From positions 1-13,387 of the forward strand of contig DGSN01000066.1 of NCBI GenBank assembly GCA_002393575.1: 13,387 nucleotides of DNA, read 5' to 3'. The stretch is from Prevotellaceae bacterium UBA4361. GTDB lineage: Bacteria > Bacteroidota > Bacteroidia > Bacteroidales > Bacteroidaceae. Position 1 is the stretch's first letter; every line of letters starts with the position of its first letter. The position numbers and the translations under genes are program-made. The notes below the pieces were generated by a model. It did not search any database and was not told the origin of the DNA. It was given only the letters and a program-made list of their open reading frames with translations. Shown here in pieces: positions 5,975-12,454 of this stretch.

Positions 5975-7078
5975 TTATTCCTTGATGATTTCAATTCCTC
6001 TCAACTTCTCACCTGCTTTCACACCGCTCTTCACTTGGATGTTCACGCCGTTGCTCAAACCTGTAGTAACTTCTTTCTTCTGAAACTGCTGGTGTCCCTT
6101 TGTGCTGTCGGTGAGTACATATACGTATGTCTTTTCCTCTTCGAAATTAAGAGTCGATTCAGGAATTGTGAGCACTTTTGTGGCGCGTTCCAGAATGATT
6201 TCTGCATTTGCACTGTAGCCCGAACGAATCTTCATGCCCGCAGGAATGGAAAGTGCTGCTTTGATTTCAAATTGGTTGGCGCCGTTGTTTTCCACACCTT
6301 TTGGCGAAATGTATTCGAGCGTTGCCTTCAGCTTGGCATCGGGAATGGCACCAATACTGATGTCAACCGACATTCCTTCGCGGAGTTGTCCCACTTCTGT
6401 TTCGTCGATGTTTCCCTTGAAAATCAGGTTTGTCATGTCGGCAACCGTTGCGATGGTTGTACCGTCATTGAACGAGTTACTGAGTATGACGGAGTTTCCC
6501 ACCTTCACAGGAACGTCGAGGATGATGCCATCGATGGTGGAGCGAATCAAAGTGGTTGACATTTGTGCATTGCTCAGCGAGATTCCCTTACGGGTGATGT
6601 TGAGAGCATCCTTGGCATTAGCCAGTTCTTCCTTGGCTTGGCGATATTTCACTTCGCTCGCTTCGTACTCTTCGTCGCTGACCACCTGCTCAGCTTTCAG
6701 ACGTTGCATTCGCTCGTAGTCTGTTTGAGTGTGAGACAGATTGATTTGTGCAAGTTTCACGCGATTTTCTGCTGAACTGAGGCTTGACATGTCGGGGATG
6801 ACTTTCACCTTGGCAATCACTTCGTCTTTCTTCACGGTCTGTCCAGCCACCTTGTAGAGTTGGTCGATGATACCCGAAATCTGTGGCTTGATGTTCACTT
6901 CGTCGCGTGGTTCTATTTTTCCAGTTACGACCGTGGTGCGTTCAATGTCCATCGTTTGTGTGGAGCAGATTTCATACTCCTTCACTTTGGGCTGTGACTT
7001 CTGATAGAGGAACACGAAGGTTCCGAAGAAGACAAGTGCAATGATTGCAATGCCCATCCATTTCCAAATTTTTTTCAT
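5975..7078 (-). CDS. MacA/HlyD-type membrane-fusion protein
   Basis: A 367-residue periplasmic adaptor. An N-terminal membrane anchor spans about residues 8-26 (IAIIALVFFGTFVFLYQKS). The first lipoyl half-motif follows (TGKIEPRDEVNIKPQISGII). A coiled-coil hairpin covers about 100-165 (SSAENRVKLAQINLSHTQ to KEELANAKDALNI), with the second lipoyl half (STIDGIILDVPVKVGNSV) and the beta-barrel and membrane-proximal domains after it. The anchor and the lack of a lipobox match MacA-type adaptors that work with ABC permeases. It would bridge the two permeases and the TolC-like duct. It sits between permease gene 1, from which it is separated by a tandem heptamer array, and tolC, 13 bp downstream, in the usual order for Bacteroidetes MacAB-like operons. 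Confidence 0.95.
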   Translation of the reverse strand: MKKIWKWMGIAIIALVFFGTFVFLYQKSQPKVKEYEICSTQTMDIERTTVVTGKIEPRDEVNIKPQISGIIDQLYKVAGQTVKKDEVIAKVKVIPDMSSLSSAENRVKLAQINLSHTQTDYERMQRLKAEQVVSDEEYEASEVKYRQAKEELANAKDALNITRKGISLSNAQMSTTLIRSTIDGIILDVPVKVGNSVILSNSFNDGTTIATVADMTNLIFKGNIDETEVGQLREGMSVDISIGAIPDAKLKATLEYISPKGVENNGANQFEIKAALSIPAGMKIRSGYSANAEIILERATKVLTIPESTLNFEEEKTYVYVLTDSTKGHQQFQKKEVTTGLSNGVNIQVKSGVKAGEKLRGIEIIKE

Positions 7079-7095
7079 ATTCTATTGTTTTTAAT

Positions 7096-7144
7096 TTTTC
7101 ACTTTTCACTCTTCACTCTTCACTTTTCACTTTTCACTCTTCAC
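7096..7144 (-). repeat. Seven tandem heptamers before the adaptor gene
   Basis: Exactly seven 7-bp units fill 49 bp: TTTTCAC, TTTTCAC, TCTTCAC, TCTTCAC, TTTTCAC, TTTTCAC, TCTTCAC. In the mRNA they read GTGAARA, with TGA in every frame. They lie between the permease 1 stop (7147-7149) and the adaptor ATG at 7078, and take up nearly the whole gap. Copy number could vary by slippage and change the spacing or leader structure before the adaptor gene. Confidence 0.85.
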
Positions 7145-7146
7145 AT

Positions 7147-8400
7147 TTATTCCTCTCTCATGGCATCCACAGGCTTGATCTTCATGGCTCTGAAAGCAGG
7201 ACCAAGACCAGCAACCACGCCAAGCAGGGCGATGATGATGGATGCTCCGATGGCAAGCCAGAAGGAAATCTGAAATGTAGAGTTGCTCAGAGCATCGTTG
7301 TTGCTATGCACGATTTTCTCCACCAATTGCAAAATCAGTACCGAGAAAGTGATGCCACTGAGTCCAGCGATGAGTGTCAGTGTCATGCTCTCGCTGAGAA
7401 TCTGCTGAAGGATGTCGATAGGTGTAGCACCGATGGCACGACGAATGCCAATTTCGGTGGTGCGCTCCTTCACTGTCACCATCATGATGTTGCTCACACC
7501 GATGGCTCCACTCAGCAGTGTGCCAAGACCAATCATCCACACCAGGATGCTGATGCCGTTGAAGAGGTCATCCATCACGGTGAACACTGCTTCAGTGTTG
7601 ATGAAAAGCACTGCCTGTTTGTCATCGGGATGGACAGAATGTGCATTGCGAACGATGGTGCCGATTTTCTCCTGCACCTCGCTCATCTTGAAACCCTTTC
7701 GTGCCGTTACGCAAAGCATTTCGATTTTGTCGTTTCTTCCGTATGCGCGACACATTGTCGTGAATGGAATCTCCACGCTTGTCAGAGGGTTTCCGTTGAG
7801 ACTGATGGCATCGCCCGAACGACCGCTTTGTCCGACGATGGTGTAGGTAATGCCGTCGATTTGAATTTTCTCTCCACAAACATCTGTCTTTCCAGGAAAA
7901 AGCGTTTCCACGATGCGGGCACCGACGACGCATACCTTTCGGTTCTGCATCACGTCGATGTCGTTGAGTCGTCTCCCCACTTTGATGCGAGGGTTGTCTA
8001 TTTCGTAATACTCAGGGAAGATGCCGCTCATGCTCACGCTGATGGACTGGTCGCCTTTCACGGCATTGCTTCCCCAGTGGTTGTTGGTACCTGTGCAAAC
8101 ATCCACCTCGGGAACGCAGTTCTTCACGCGGTCAATGTCTTTCAAATCCAAGCTCCACGACCGTCCCTCCTTCAGTCCCTTGTAGGGCTTAGTGGTGTTC
8201 ATCGATGCCACGAAGCCAGCGTTCGACGCAAATCCCGTGAACACCTGTCCGAGCATCGACTCCAATCCGCGTCCACCGCCCATCAGCAGTACGAGCATGA
8301 AAATGCCCCAGAAGATGCCGAAGGCAGTGAGGAATGACCTAAGTTTATTTCTTGAGAGCGAGTCGAAAATCTCACCCCATTGGTCGCTGTCTATTCTCAT
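7147..8400 (-). CDS. MacB/FtsX-type ABC permease 1
   Basis: A 417-residue permease with the MacB topology. One transmembrane helix at about 21-43 (RSFLTAFGIFWGIFMLVLLM) is followed by a large periplasmic MacB-PCD domain of about 240 residues, which includes VCVVGARIVETLF and TYTIVGQSG. Three C-terminal helices follow, beginning ILVWMIGLGTLLSGAIGVSN. The stretch MMVTVKERTTEIGIRRAIGA is the cytoplasmic coupling motif of the FtsX family and contacts the ATPase. There is no nucleotide-binding domain, unlike E. coli MacB, in which ATPase and permease are fused; the ATPase is encoded separately upstream. It shares architecture and length with permease 2, so the two may form a heterodimer. The protein ends KIKPVDAMREE, with the usual family C-terminus. 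Confidence 0.95.
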   Translation of the reverse strand: MRIDSDQWGEIFDSLSRNKLRSFLTAFGIFWGIFMLVLLMGGGRGLESMLGQVFTGFASNAGFVASMNTTKPYKGLKEGRSWSLDLKDIDRVKNCVPEVDVCTGTNNHWGSNAVKGDQSISVSMSGIFPEYYEIDNPRIKVGRRLNDIDVMQNRKVCVVGARIVETLFPGKTDVCGEKIQIDGITYTIVGQSGRSGDAISLNGNPLTSVEIPFTTMCRAYGRNDKIEMLCVTARKGFKMSEVQEKIGTIVRNAHSVHPDDKQAVLFINTEAVFTVMDDLFNGISILVWMIGLGTLLSGAIGVSNIMMVTVKERTTEIGIRRAIGATPIDILQQILSESMTLTLIAGLSGITFSVLILQLVEKIVHSNNDALSNSTFQISFWLAIGASIIIALLGVVAGLGPAFRAMKIKPVDAMREE

Positions 8401-8417
8401 CTATGATTCGTTTTAAT

Positions 8418-8516
8418 CAGGGATTTAGAGGATTGATAAGGATTCAAGCCTTTCAGATATGTTAATCATCAGGAATTGTAAATGGGAAAAATCCCTAATA
8501 ATCCTACAAATACCTG
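8418..8516 (-). repeat. Imperfect inverted repeat between the permease genes
   Basis: Positions 8418-8444 and 8490-8516 are inverted copies matching at 21 of 27 positions without gaps, with a 45-bp loop. Each arm holds GGATT-like repeats. It occupies most of the 132-bp gap between the stop of permease 2 and the start of permease 1, the widest gap inside the exporter operon. A stem-loop that adjusts transcript levels between the two is plausible. I see no T-run after it. Confidence 0.6.
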
Positions 8517-8532
8517 ACAGAAGCTCTGACAC

Positions 8533-9786
8533 TTATCCATGCAGGGCTTCGATGGGTTTCACTTTAGCAGCGCGTTGTGCAGGAAAGAAACCTGCCAACA
8601 TGCCCGAAATAATCATCACGACAGTTGCCTCGATGCAAATGCTGAGGTCCACCGTTGGGTTGACAAACAATTTCTGTTGGAACACGCCCATGTCCATCGT
8701 GTAGCCACCGACCGAAGAGTCCATCCATTCGCAGAAGCCCACGCCGAACAGCATTCCGATGTAGCCGAAGAACGTGGTGATGATGATACTCTCAAAAATC
8801 ACCATGCTGACAATGCTGCGAGGACGAGCACCGAGAGCCTTGCGAATGCCAAACTCATGTGTGCGCTCCTTCACTGAAATCAGCATGATGTTGCTCACGC
8901 CTACCACGCCGCTCAACAATGTCAGCAAGCCGAGAATCCAGAAAGCAGTGTGCAGTGTGCTTTTTGCCGTGTTCATGGCAGAGTTGTTTTCTGCTGAGTT
9001 CCACATCCAGATGGCACTTTCGTCCTCCGCATCGAATTGGTGGATTTCGCCCATCGCCCTGCGATAGCTCTTTTCGAAATCCTCGTTCTTCTGCTCCGTG
9101 TCGAGTCCCTTCGACTTCAGCGTCAGTTCACCAATGTTATTACCTTTGGAATAGATGATTTTCATTGTGGTGAAAGGAGCCAACATATTGCTCGAACTGA
9201 AAGCAAAATCTCGTTTTCTGATGCCTACGACCGTGAAAGCGCTATTGTTGATATTGATGATTTTTCCGATGCCGTTCACGTTAGGACCGAAAAGATGCTC
9301 CTCCTGGTTGTTGTCAATCACAACCACTTTCCTGTTTTGCTGCAAATCAAAGTCGTTGATGAACCTGCCACGAGCCAATTTGGAACCATCGATTTCCTTT
9401 TGCTGTGGATACACGCCTGTGAGTGTCACACTCAAGTGCTGCTTACCGACCGACGCAGTCAAGCCGCTTTGCTCCACGGTGGCTGTCACCTCATCCACAT
9501 TTTCCTTGAAGCGTCTCTTTGGCATGTCGATGTCCCTGTTGTCCAGCTCAATCCTCCTTCCTTCCTTGATGCCATTGAATGGCTTGGAAGTGAAACCTGG
9601 ATAGATGTGGACAGCATCCAGCGAAAGTCCCTCGGAGTTCTGCTCCAGCGTGTGGATGATGCCATTGCTCGCACCGAGCAGCACTATCAGCAGGAAGATG
9701 CCGCTTGCCACTGCTATGCCCGTTGCCGCCGTGCGCATTTTGTTGCGCATGATGGCACCCCATATTTCTTGCAAAGTATCAATCAT
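8533..9786 (-). CDS. MacB/FtsX-type ABC permease 2
   Basis: A 417-residue paralogue of permease 1 with the same layout. The first helix is at about 20-42 (AATGIAVASGIFLLIVLLGA), followed by a periplasmic MacB-PCD domain with Gly-rich turns (GRFINDFDLQQNRKVVVIDN) and three C-terminal helices. LISVKERTHEFGIRKALGAR is the ATPase-coupling motif. The C-terminus KVKPIEALHG is typical of the family. Its start codon overlaps the ATPase stop in an ATGA (9783-9786), which indicates translational coupling. Its periplasmic domain differs clearly from that of permease 1, so this is an old duplication and not a recent copy. The pair probably forms a heterodimeric transporter energised by the single ATPase. 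Confidence 0.95.
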   Translation of the reverse strand: MIDTLQEIWGAIMRNKMRTAATGIAVASGIFLLIVLLGASNGIIHTLEQNSEGLSLDAVHIYPGFTSKPFNGIKEGRRIELDNRDIDMPKRRFKENVDEVTATVEQSGLTASVGKQHLSVTLTGVYPQQKEIDGSKLARGRFINDFDLQQNRKVVVIDNNQEEHLFGPNVNGIGKIININNSAFTVVGIRKRDFAFSSSNMLAPFTTMKIIYSKGNNIGELTLKSKGLDTEQKNEDFEKSYRRAMGEIHQFDAEDESAIWMWNSAENNSAMNTAKSTLHTAFWILGLLTLLSGVVGVSNIMLISVKERTHEFGIRKALGARPRSIVSMVIFESIIITTFFGYIGMLFGVGFCEWMDSSVGGYTMDMGVFQQKLFVNPTVDLSICIEATVVMIISGMLAGFFPAQRAAKVKPIEALHG

Positions 9787-10499
9787 TTCATGGTTCCTTC
9801 CATAGAGAACGGAGTGCGGCTTGCATCGGTCACTTCTTCAATCTCGCCAATGATGCCGTCCTTGATGTGGATGATTTTTTCTGCTTGATAGGCAACGCCA
9901 CTTTCGTGCGTCACCACAATGATGGTCATGCCTTGCTTGTGCAATTCCTTCAGGATTTGCATCACTTCCACCGAGGTCTTGCTGTCGAGCGCACCCGTCG
10001 GTTCGTCGGCAAGGATGATTTTGGGCTGCGTAATGAGCGCACGGGCAATGGCAACACGCTGCTTCTGTCCGCCCGACATTTCGTTGGGCTTGTGGTGCGC
10101 CCAGTCTTTCAGTCCGAATTTGTCTAAGTATTCCAGTGCCAACTGGTTGCGCTTGCGGCGGCTCACTCCTTGGTAGAACAGAGGCAAAGCCACGTTTTCC
10201 ATTGCATCCTTGAATGGAATCAGATTGAACGACTGGAAGATGAAGCCAATCATTTTGTTGCGGTATTCCGCAGCGCGAGTCTCGCTCAGATTGCGGATGA
10301 GTGTACCGTCGAGCGTGTAGGTTCCCTCGTCGTAGTCATCGAGGATGCCGAGAATGTTGAGCAGCGTACTCTTTCCCGAACCCGATGCACCCATGATGCT
10401 CACGAATTCGCCCTTATTGATGTGGAGCGAAATGCCTTTCAGCACATGCAGGCTGTTCCCACCATGATAGGTCTTGTGGATATTTTCTAAATGTAACAC
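9783..10499 (-). CDS. MacB/LolD-type ABC transporter ATPase
   Basis: A 238-residue ATP-binding subunit with every motif intact: Walker A GASGSGKST (37-45), Q-loop Gln89 in FIFQSFNLIP, signature MSGGQKQRVAIARAL (141-155), Walker B IILADEPTGALDS (161-173) and H-loop His198. The ADEPTGALD form and the N-terminal LENIHKTY are typical of the MacB/LolD/FtsE class, which works with FtsX-like permeases. The start is a GTG (10497-10499): the frame closes at a TGA six codons upstream with no ATG between, so no ATG start is available. The stop overlaps permease 2 by four bases. A TACTTTTG box and a perfect palindrome lie 20-58 bp upstream, so this gene probably begins the exporter operon. Confidence 0.95.
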   Translation of the reverse strand: MLHLENIHKTYHGGNSLHVLKGISLHINKGEFVSIMGASGSGKSTLLNILGILDDYDEGTYTLDGTLIRNLSETRAAEYRNKMIGFIFQSFNLIPFKDAMENVALPLFYQGVSRRKRNQLALEYLDKFGLKDWAHHKPNEMSGGQKQRVAIARALITQPKIILADEPTGALDSKTSVEVMQILKELHKQGMTIIVVTHESGVAYQAEKIIHIKDGIIGEIEEVTDASRTPFSMEGTMK

Positions 10500-10519
10500 G
10501 TTGTAGTTTCTGTTTCAAA

Positions 10520-10527
10520 CAAAAGTA
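10520..10527 (-). promoter_or_regulatory. Possible -7 element of the exporter operon
   Basis: On the minus strand TACTTTTG (10527-10520) fits TAnnTTTG. No TTG or TTTG is found 19-21 bp upstream, where the palindrome at 10531-10557 lies instead. If active, transcription would start near 10513 and leave a leader of about 14 nt before the GTG. Confidence 0.35.
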
Positions 10528-10530
10528 TAT

Positions 10531-10557
10531 AGCGATGCGCACGAAAAGCGCATCGCT
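10531..10557 (-). terminator. Perfect palindrome after the GIN gene: terminator or operator
   Basis: AGCGATGCGC (10531-10540) and GCGCATCGCT (10548-10557) form a perfect, GC-rich 10-bp stem with a 7-nt loop, 37 bp past the GIN stop. Downstream on the minus strand comes TATATACTTTTGTTT, which has Ts but no clean run. It may terminate the upstream transcript. It also sits directly upstream of a -7-like box where the -33 region should be, so an operator is the alternative. Confidence 0.55.
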
Positions 10558-10593
10558 CATTATTTAATAATAAGGAAGCAAAGTGGAAAAGAC

Positions 10594-11523
10594 TTAATTC
10601 AACAAATCCACGTCTGCCACTTCCAGGTTCTTGCTGTTAATCTTGGCAAGTCCGCCCTTCTGCTTCACGAGTTTCTTGGCAGAACCCTTCAGCTCCAAAT
10701 CACCCACGCCAACCGACTTGGCAATGATAGTACCCTTGCAGTTCGTTGTCAGGTCGATTTCTCCAGCGCCATTCGATTGCACATCCAGGTTGGCACAGTC
10801 GAACGACATTTTTGCTTCACCAGCACCAATCACGACCACTGCGGCATCATTTCGCACCTTGCCTTCGCGAATGTGGGCATCGCCAGCGCCTTCCATGACA
10901 AAATCGAAGGAAGTGGCTTTCATCTTGAACATTTCCAAGTCGCCTGCTCCGTGAATATCAATCCTCAATTTCTCGCAAGCCAAGTCCTCGATGTCAGCAT
11001 CGCCTGCTCCATGAAGAGAGAGGGAGAAGTCGTTCTCGAATTCCACAGGCTTTTTGATTTTCAAGTCGCCTGCCCCCAAGATTTTCACGTTCGTGAGATA
11101 AGGAGAGAACACATATACCCTGATGTTTGGATATTTTCTCGTATTGCCCTTCTCCTTAGACCGAACCGAAAGCACACCATCAGCATTCACCTTCACGTCG
11201 TATAGCTTCAGCACCTTTTCGTTTCCCTTGATGATGACATAAGTGCTGTCGCTCTGTTCGTATTCGATGTCGGAGAATCCGGTAAAGTCGATACGTTCAA
11301 TCTTGTTGGCATCTACACGTTTGTTCACCACGTCTCCCCATTTTTCAGAGTTGCGGAGATAGCGAGGCATCTGTTCGTCGTCATAGTTTTCATCGGTGAA
11401 AAAGTCATCCATGTTTTCTTCTACCATCTCCTGGCTGTCTTTGCCTGAATGATAGATGCATGAACTCAGACATAAAATGCTCACTGTTGTTAGCAGTGTC
11501 AAACCTAAACAATGCTTTTTCAT
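10594..11523 (-). CDS. GIN-domain (DUF2807) lipoprotein
   Basis: A 309-residue lipoprotein. MKKHCLGLTLLTTVSILCLS is the signal peptide and LSSC the lipobox, with Cys22 acylated. A longer start at 11553 would add ten residues encoded by repeat DNA and push the signal peptide inward, so the ATG at 11523 is preferred. After an acidic linker (about 30-60) comes the GIN domain (about 75-300). Seven G[AV]G[DE] motifs occur at 150, 172, 192, 212, 233, 252 and 272, about 20 residues apart, as expected for stacked beta-strand coils. GIN/DUF2807 proteins are common envelope proteins in Bacteroidetes, often encoded near PspC, PadR or GntR-ABC genes; their role is unclear. The gene follows gntR, but a MITE now separates the two, and a strong palindrome lies before the exporter operon. 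Confidence 0.9.
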   Translation of the reverse strand: MKKHCLGLTLLTTVSILCLSSCIYHSGKDSQEMVEENMDDFFTDENYDDEQMPRYLRNSEKWGDVVNKRVDANKIERIDFTGFSDIEYEQSDSTYVIIKGNEKVLKLYDVKVNADGVLSVRSKEKGNTRKYPNIRVYVFSPYLTNVKILGAGDLKIKKPVEFENDFSLSLHGAGDADIEDLACEKLRIDIHGAGDLEMFKMKATSFDFVMEGAGDAHIREGKVRNDAAVVVIGAGEAKMSFDCANLDVQSNGAGEIDLTTNCKGTIIAKSVGVGDLELKGSAKKLVKQKGGLAKINSKNLEVADVDLLN

Positions 11524-11539
11524 AAACCTATGGTATAAT

Positions 11540-11553
11540 TTTTCACTTTTCAC
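11540..11553 (-). repeat. Two tandem heptamers before the GIN gene
   Basis: TTTTCAC is repeated at 11540-11546 and 11547-11553, 17 bp from the GIN start. It belongs to the same heptamer family as 7096-7144 and creates the spurious upstream ATG at 11553. In the 326-bp gap 11524-11849 I see only this repeat, a MITE, an A/T-rich stretch (about 11754-11814) and another heptamer array. Confidence 0.6.
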
Positions 11554-11561
11554 TTATTTGT

Positions 11562-11752
11562 CTCCTAAAGTAACTATTCAGCGAATAATATTAAGAAGTG
11601 CCCTTTCGGGCAGAAATCCAACAAATCTATTCAAAATCTGTCAAATCTTTAAAATTTTTGCCATAAGGATTTGTTTGATTTGCTTAAGATTTGATAGATT
11701 TCTCGCCGTAGGCGACTCAAAAAGATGATTCGCTGAATAGTTACCTCCTAAA
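11562..11752 (-). mobile_element. MITE copy A (IS66-type ends) with 8-bp target duplication
   Basis: The element itself is 11570-11744 (175 bp). Its ends are perfect 17-bp inverted repeats, GTAACTATTCAGCGAAT (11570-11586) and its complement (11728-11744). CTCCTAAA flanks it directly at 11562-11569 and 11745-11752, a clean 8-bp target duplication. There is no ORF. Inside are a hairpin TGCCC-TTTC-GGGCA near the left end, a hairpin TCGCC-GTA-GGCGA near the right end, and AAATC/GATTT repeats phased at about 10 bp. GTAA ends and 8-bp duplications are the hallmarks of the IS66 family, so an IS66-type transposase elsewhere in the genome probably moved it. It lies 46 bp upstream of the GIN start. Confidence 0.88.
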
Positions 11753-11814
11753 GAAATTGGCAAAATCAGCAAAATTAAAAAATTTAGTACATTTAGTCTA
11801 TTTCTTCAGGAGAT

Positions 11815-11849
11815 TTTTCACTCTTCACTTTTCACTCTTCACTTTCCAC
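11815..11849 (-). repeat. Heptamer array abutting the gntR stop
   Basis: TTTTCAC, TCTTCAC, TTTTCAC, TCTTCAC and the degenerate TTTCCAC fill 11815-11849 and end directly at the gntR stop codon (11850-11852). Same 7-bp family as 7096-7144. Confidence 0.75.
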
Positions 11850-12200
11850 CTACTTCTGCCATTCCTTCTCAACGTCTTCAATCGAAAGCCCCAGGGCTCT
11901 CATCGTCTTGAAGACAGAAGGAAGCGTATTGTTGATGAATTCCTCGCGCTGCATCTTCAGGATGATGTCCTTGGCATCGGTGGCGACAAAGAATCCCAGT
12001 CCGCGCTTCGTGTAGATGATGCCTTTCTGCTCCAGCCATTCATAACTCCTCACGGCAGTGTTCGCGTTCACTTCCATCTGTGCAGCCATCTCCCTCACCG
12101 AAGGAATCCGCTCGTCAGCCTTGTGGACATCCTCAAGAATGTCGAAGCATATCTGCTCAGCAAGCTGCAAATATATAGCTTTTTTCTCTTGAAATTCCAT
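11850..12200 (-). CDS. GntR-family regulator, YtrA type
   Basis: A 116-residue regulator. The winged helix-turn-helix occupies about 8-75: AIYLQLAEQICFDILEDV in helix 1, RIPSVREMAAQMEVNANTAV through the recognition helix, RSYEWLEQKGII, and the wing TKRGLGFFVA. The C-terminal part (about 76-116) is only two helices, too short for the FadR/HutC effector domains, which places it in the YtrA subfamily. YtrA-type regulators usually repress adjacent ABC-transporter operons and respond to envelope or antibiotic stress. Its likely targets are the adjoining ABC-2-like gene and perhaps the GIN gene or exporter. The gene lies between two inverted MITE copies, 44 bp from one and 106 bp from the other. 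No TAnnTTTG promoter is visible just upstream, so it may depend on read-through from the permease gene. Confidence 0.92.
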   Translation of the reverse strand: MEFQEKKAIYLQLAEQICFDILEDVHKADERIPSVREMAAQMEVNANTAVRSYEWLEQKGIIYTKRGLGFFVATDAKDIILKMQREEFINNTLPSVFKTMRALGLSIEDVEKEWQK

Positions 12201-12235
12201 GTGTTAATGTTTTTTAGAACTTTTTATTTTAGTTT

Positions 12236-12446
12236 TTCAGTTCGTAACTATTCAGCGAATCGTCTTTTTGAGTCGCCTGCGGCGAGAAATCTTTCAAATC
12301 TTAACAAATCAAACAAATCCATACAGAAAAAAATATAAAGATTTGACAGATTTTGAATAGATTTGTTGGATTTGGCTACGCCGAGCTAAAGGTTCTGCCC
12401 GAAAGGGCACTCCTTGAAATTATTCGCTGAATAGTTACTTCAGTTC
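12236..12446 (+). mobile_element. MITE copy B (IS66-type ends), inverted relative to copy A
   Basis: The element is 12244-12438 (195 bp) with the same perfect 17-bp ends (12244-12260 and 12422-12438). TTCAGTTC flanks it at 12236-12243 and 12439-12446 as its own 8-bp target duplication. Read in reverse complement it follows copy A closely, and several core stretches of about 20 bp or more are identical. Copy B has 20 extra bases carrying the small hairpin GGC-GTA-GCC. It lies 16 bp past the stop of the membrane protein gene and 43 bp before the gntR start. Confidence 0.88.
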
Positions 12447-12454
12447 AGGGAAAA

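Noticed and set aside
5962..5994. Upstream ATG for the TolC-like gene
   Set aside because: Would overlap the adaptor gene and put eleven polar residues before the signal peptide.
7045..8337. 430-residue plus-strand ORF over adaptor start and permease 1
   Set aside because: It lies opposite an intact FtsX permease; its His- and Cys-rich translation has no family features and is a shadow of minus-strand coding.
8401..8532. Third MITE copy between the permeases
   Set aside because: The inverted repeat there has no GTAA end, no similarity to the 17-bp ends and no visible target duplication.
9037..9888. 283-residue plus-strand ORF opposite permease 2
   Set aside because: Antisense to a gene with conserved coupling motif and termini; no recognisable domain.
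11524..11553. Upstream ATG for the GIN lipoprotein
   Set aside because: Encoded by the heptamer repeat and would displace the lipoprotein signal.
11570..12438. Compound transposon carrying gntR
   Set aside because: The outermost flanks do not match each other, and each element has its own 8-bp duplication, so two separate insertions explain the data better.
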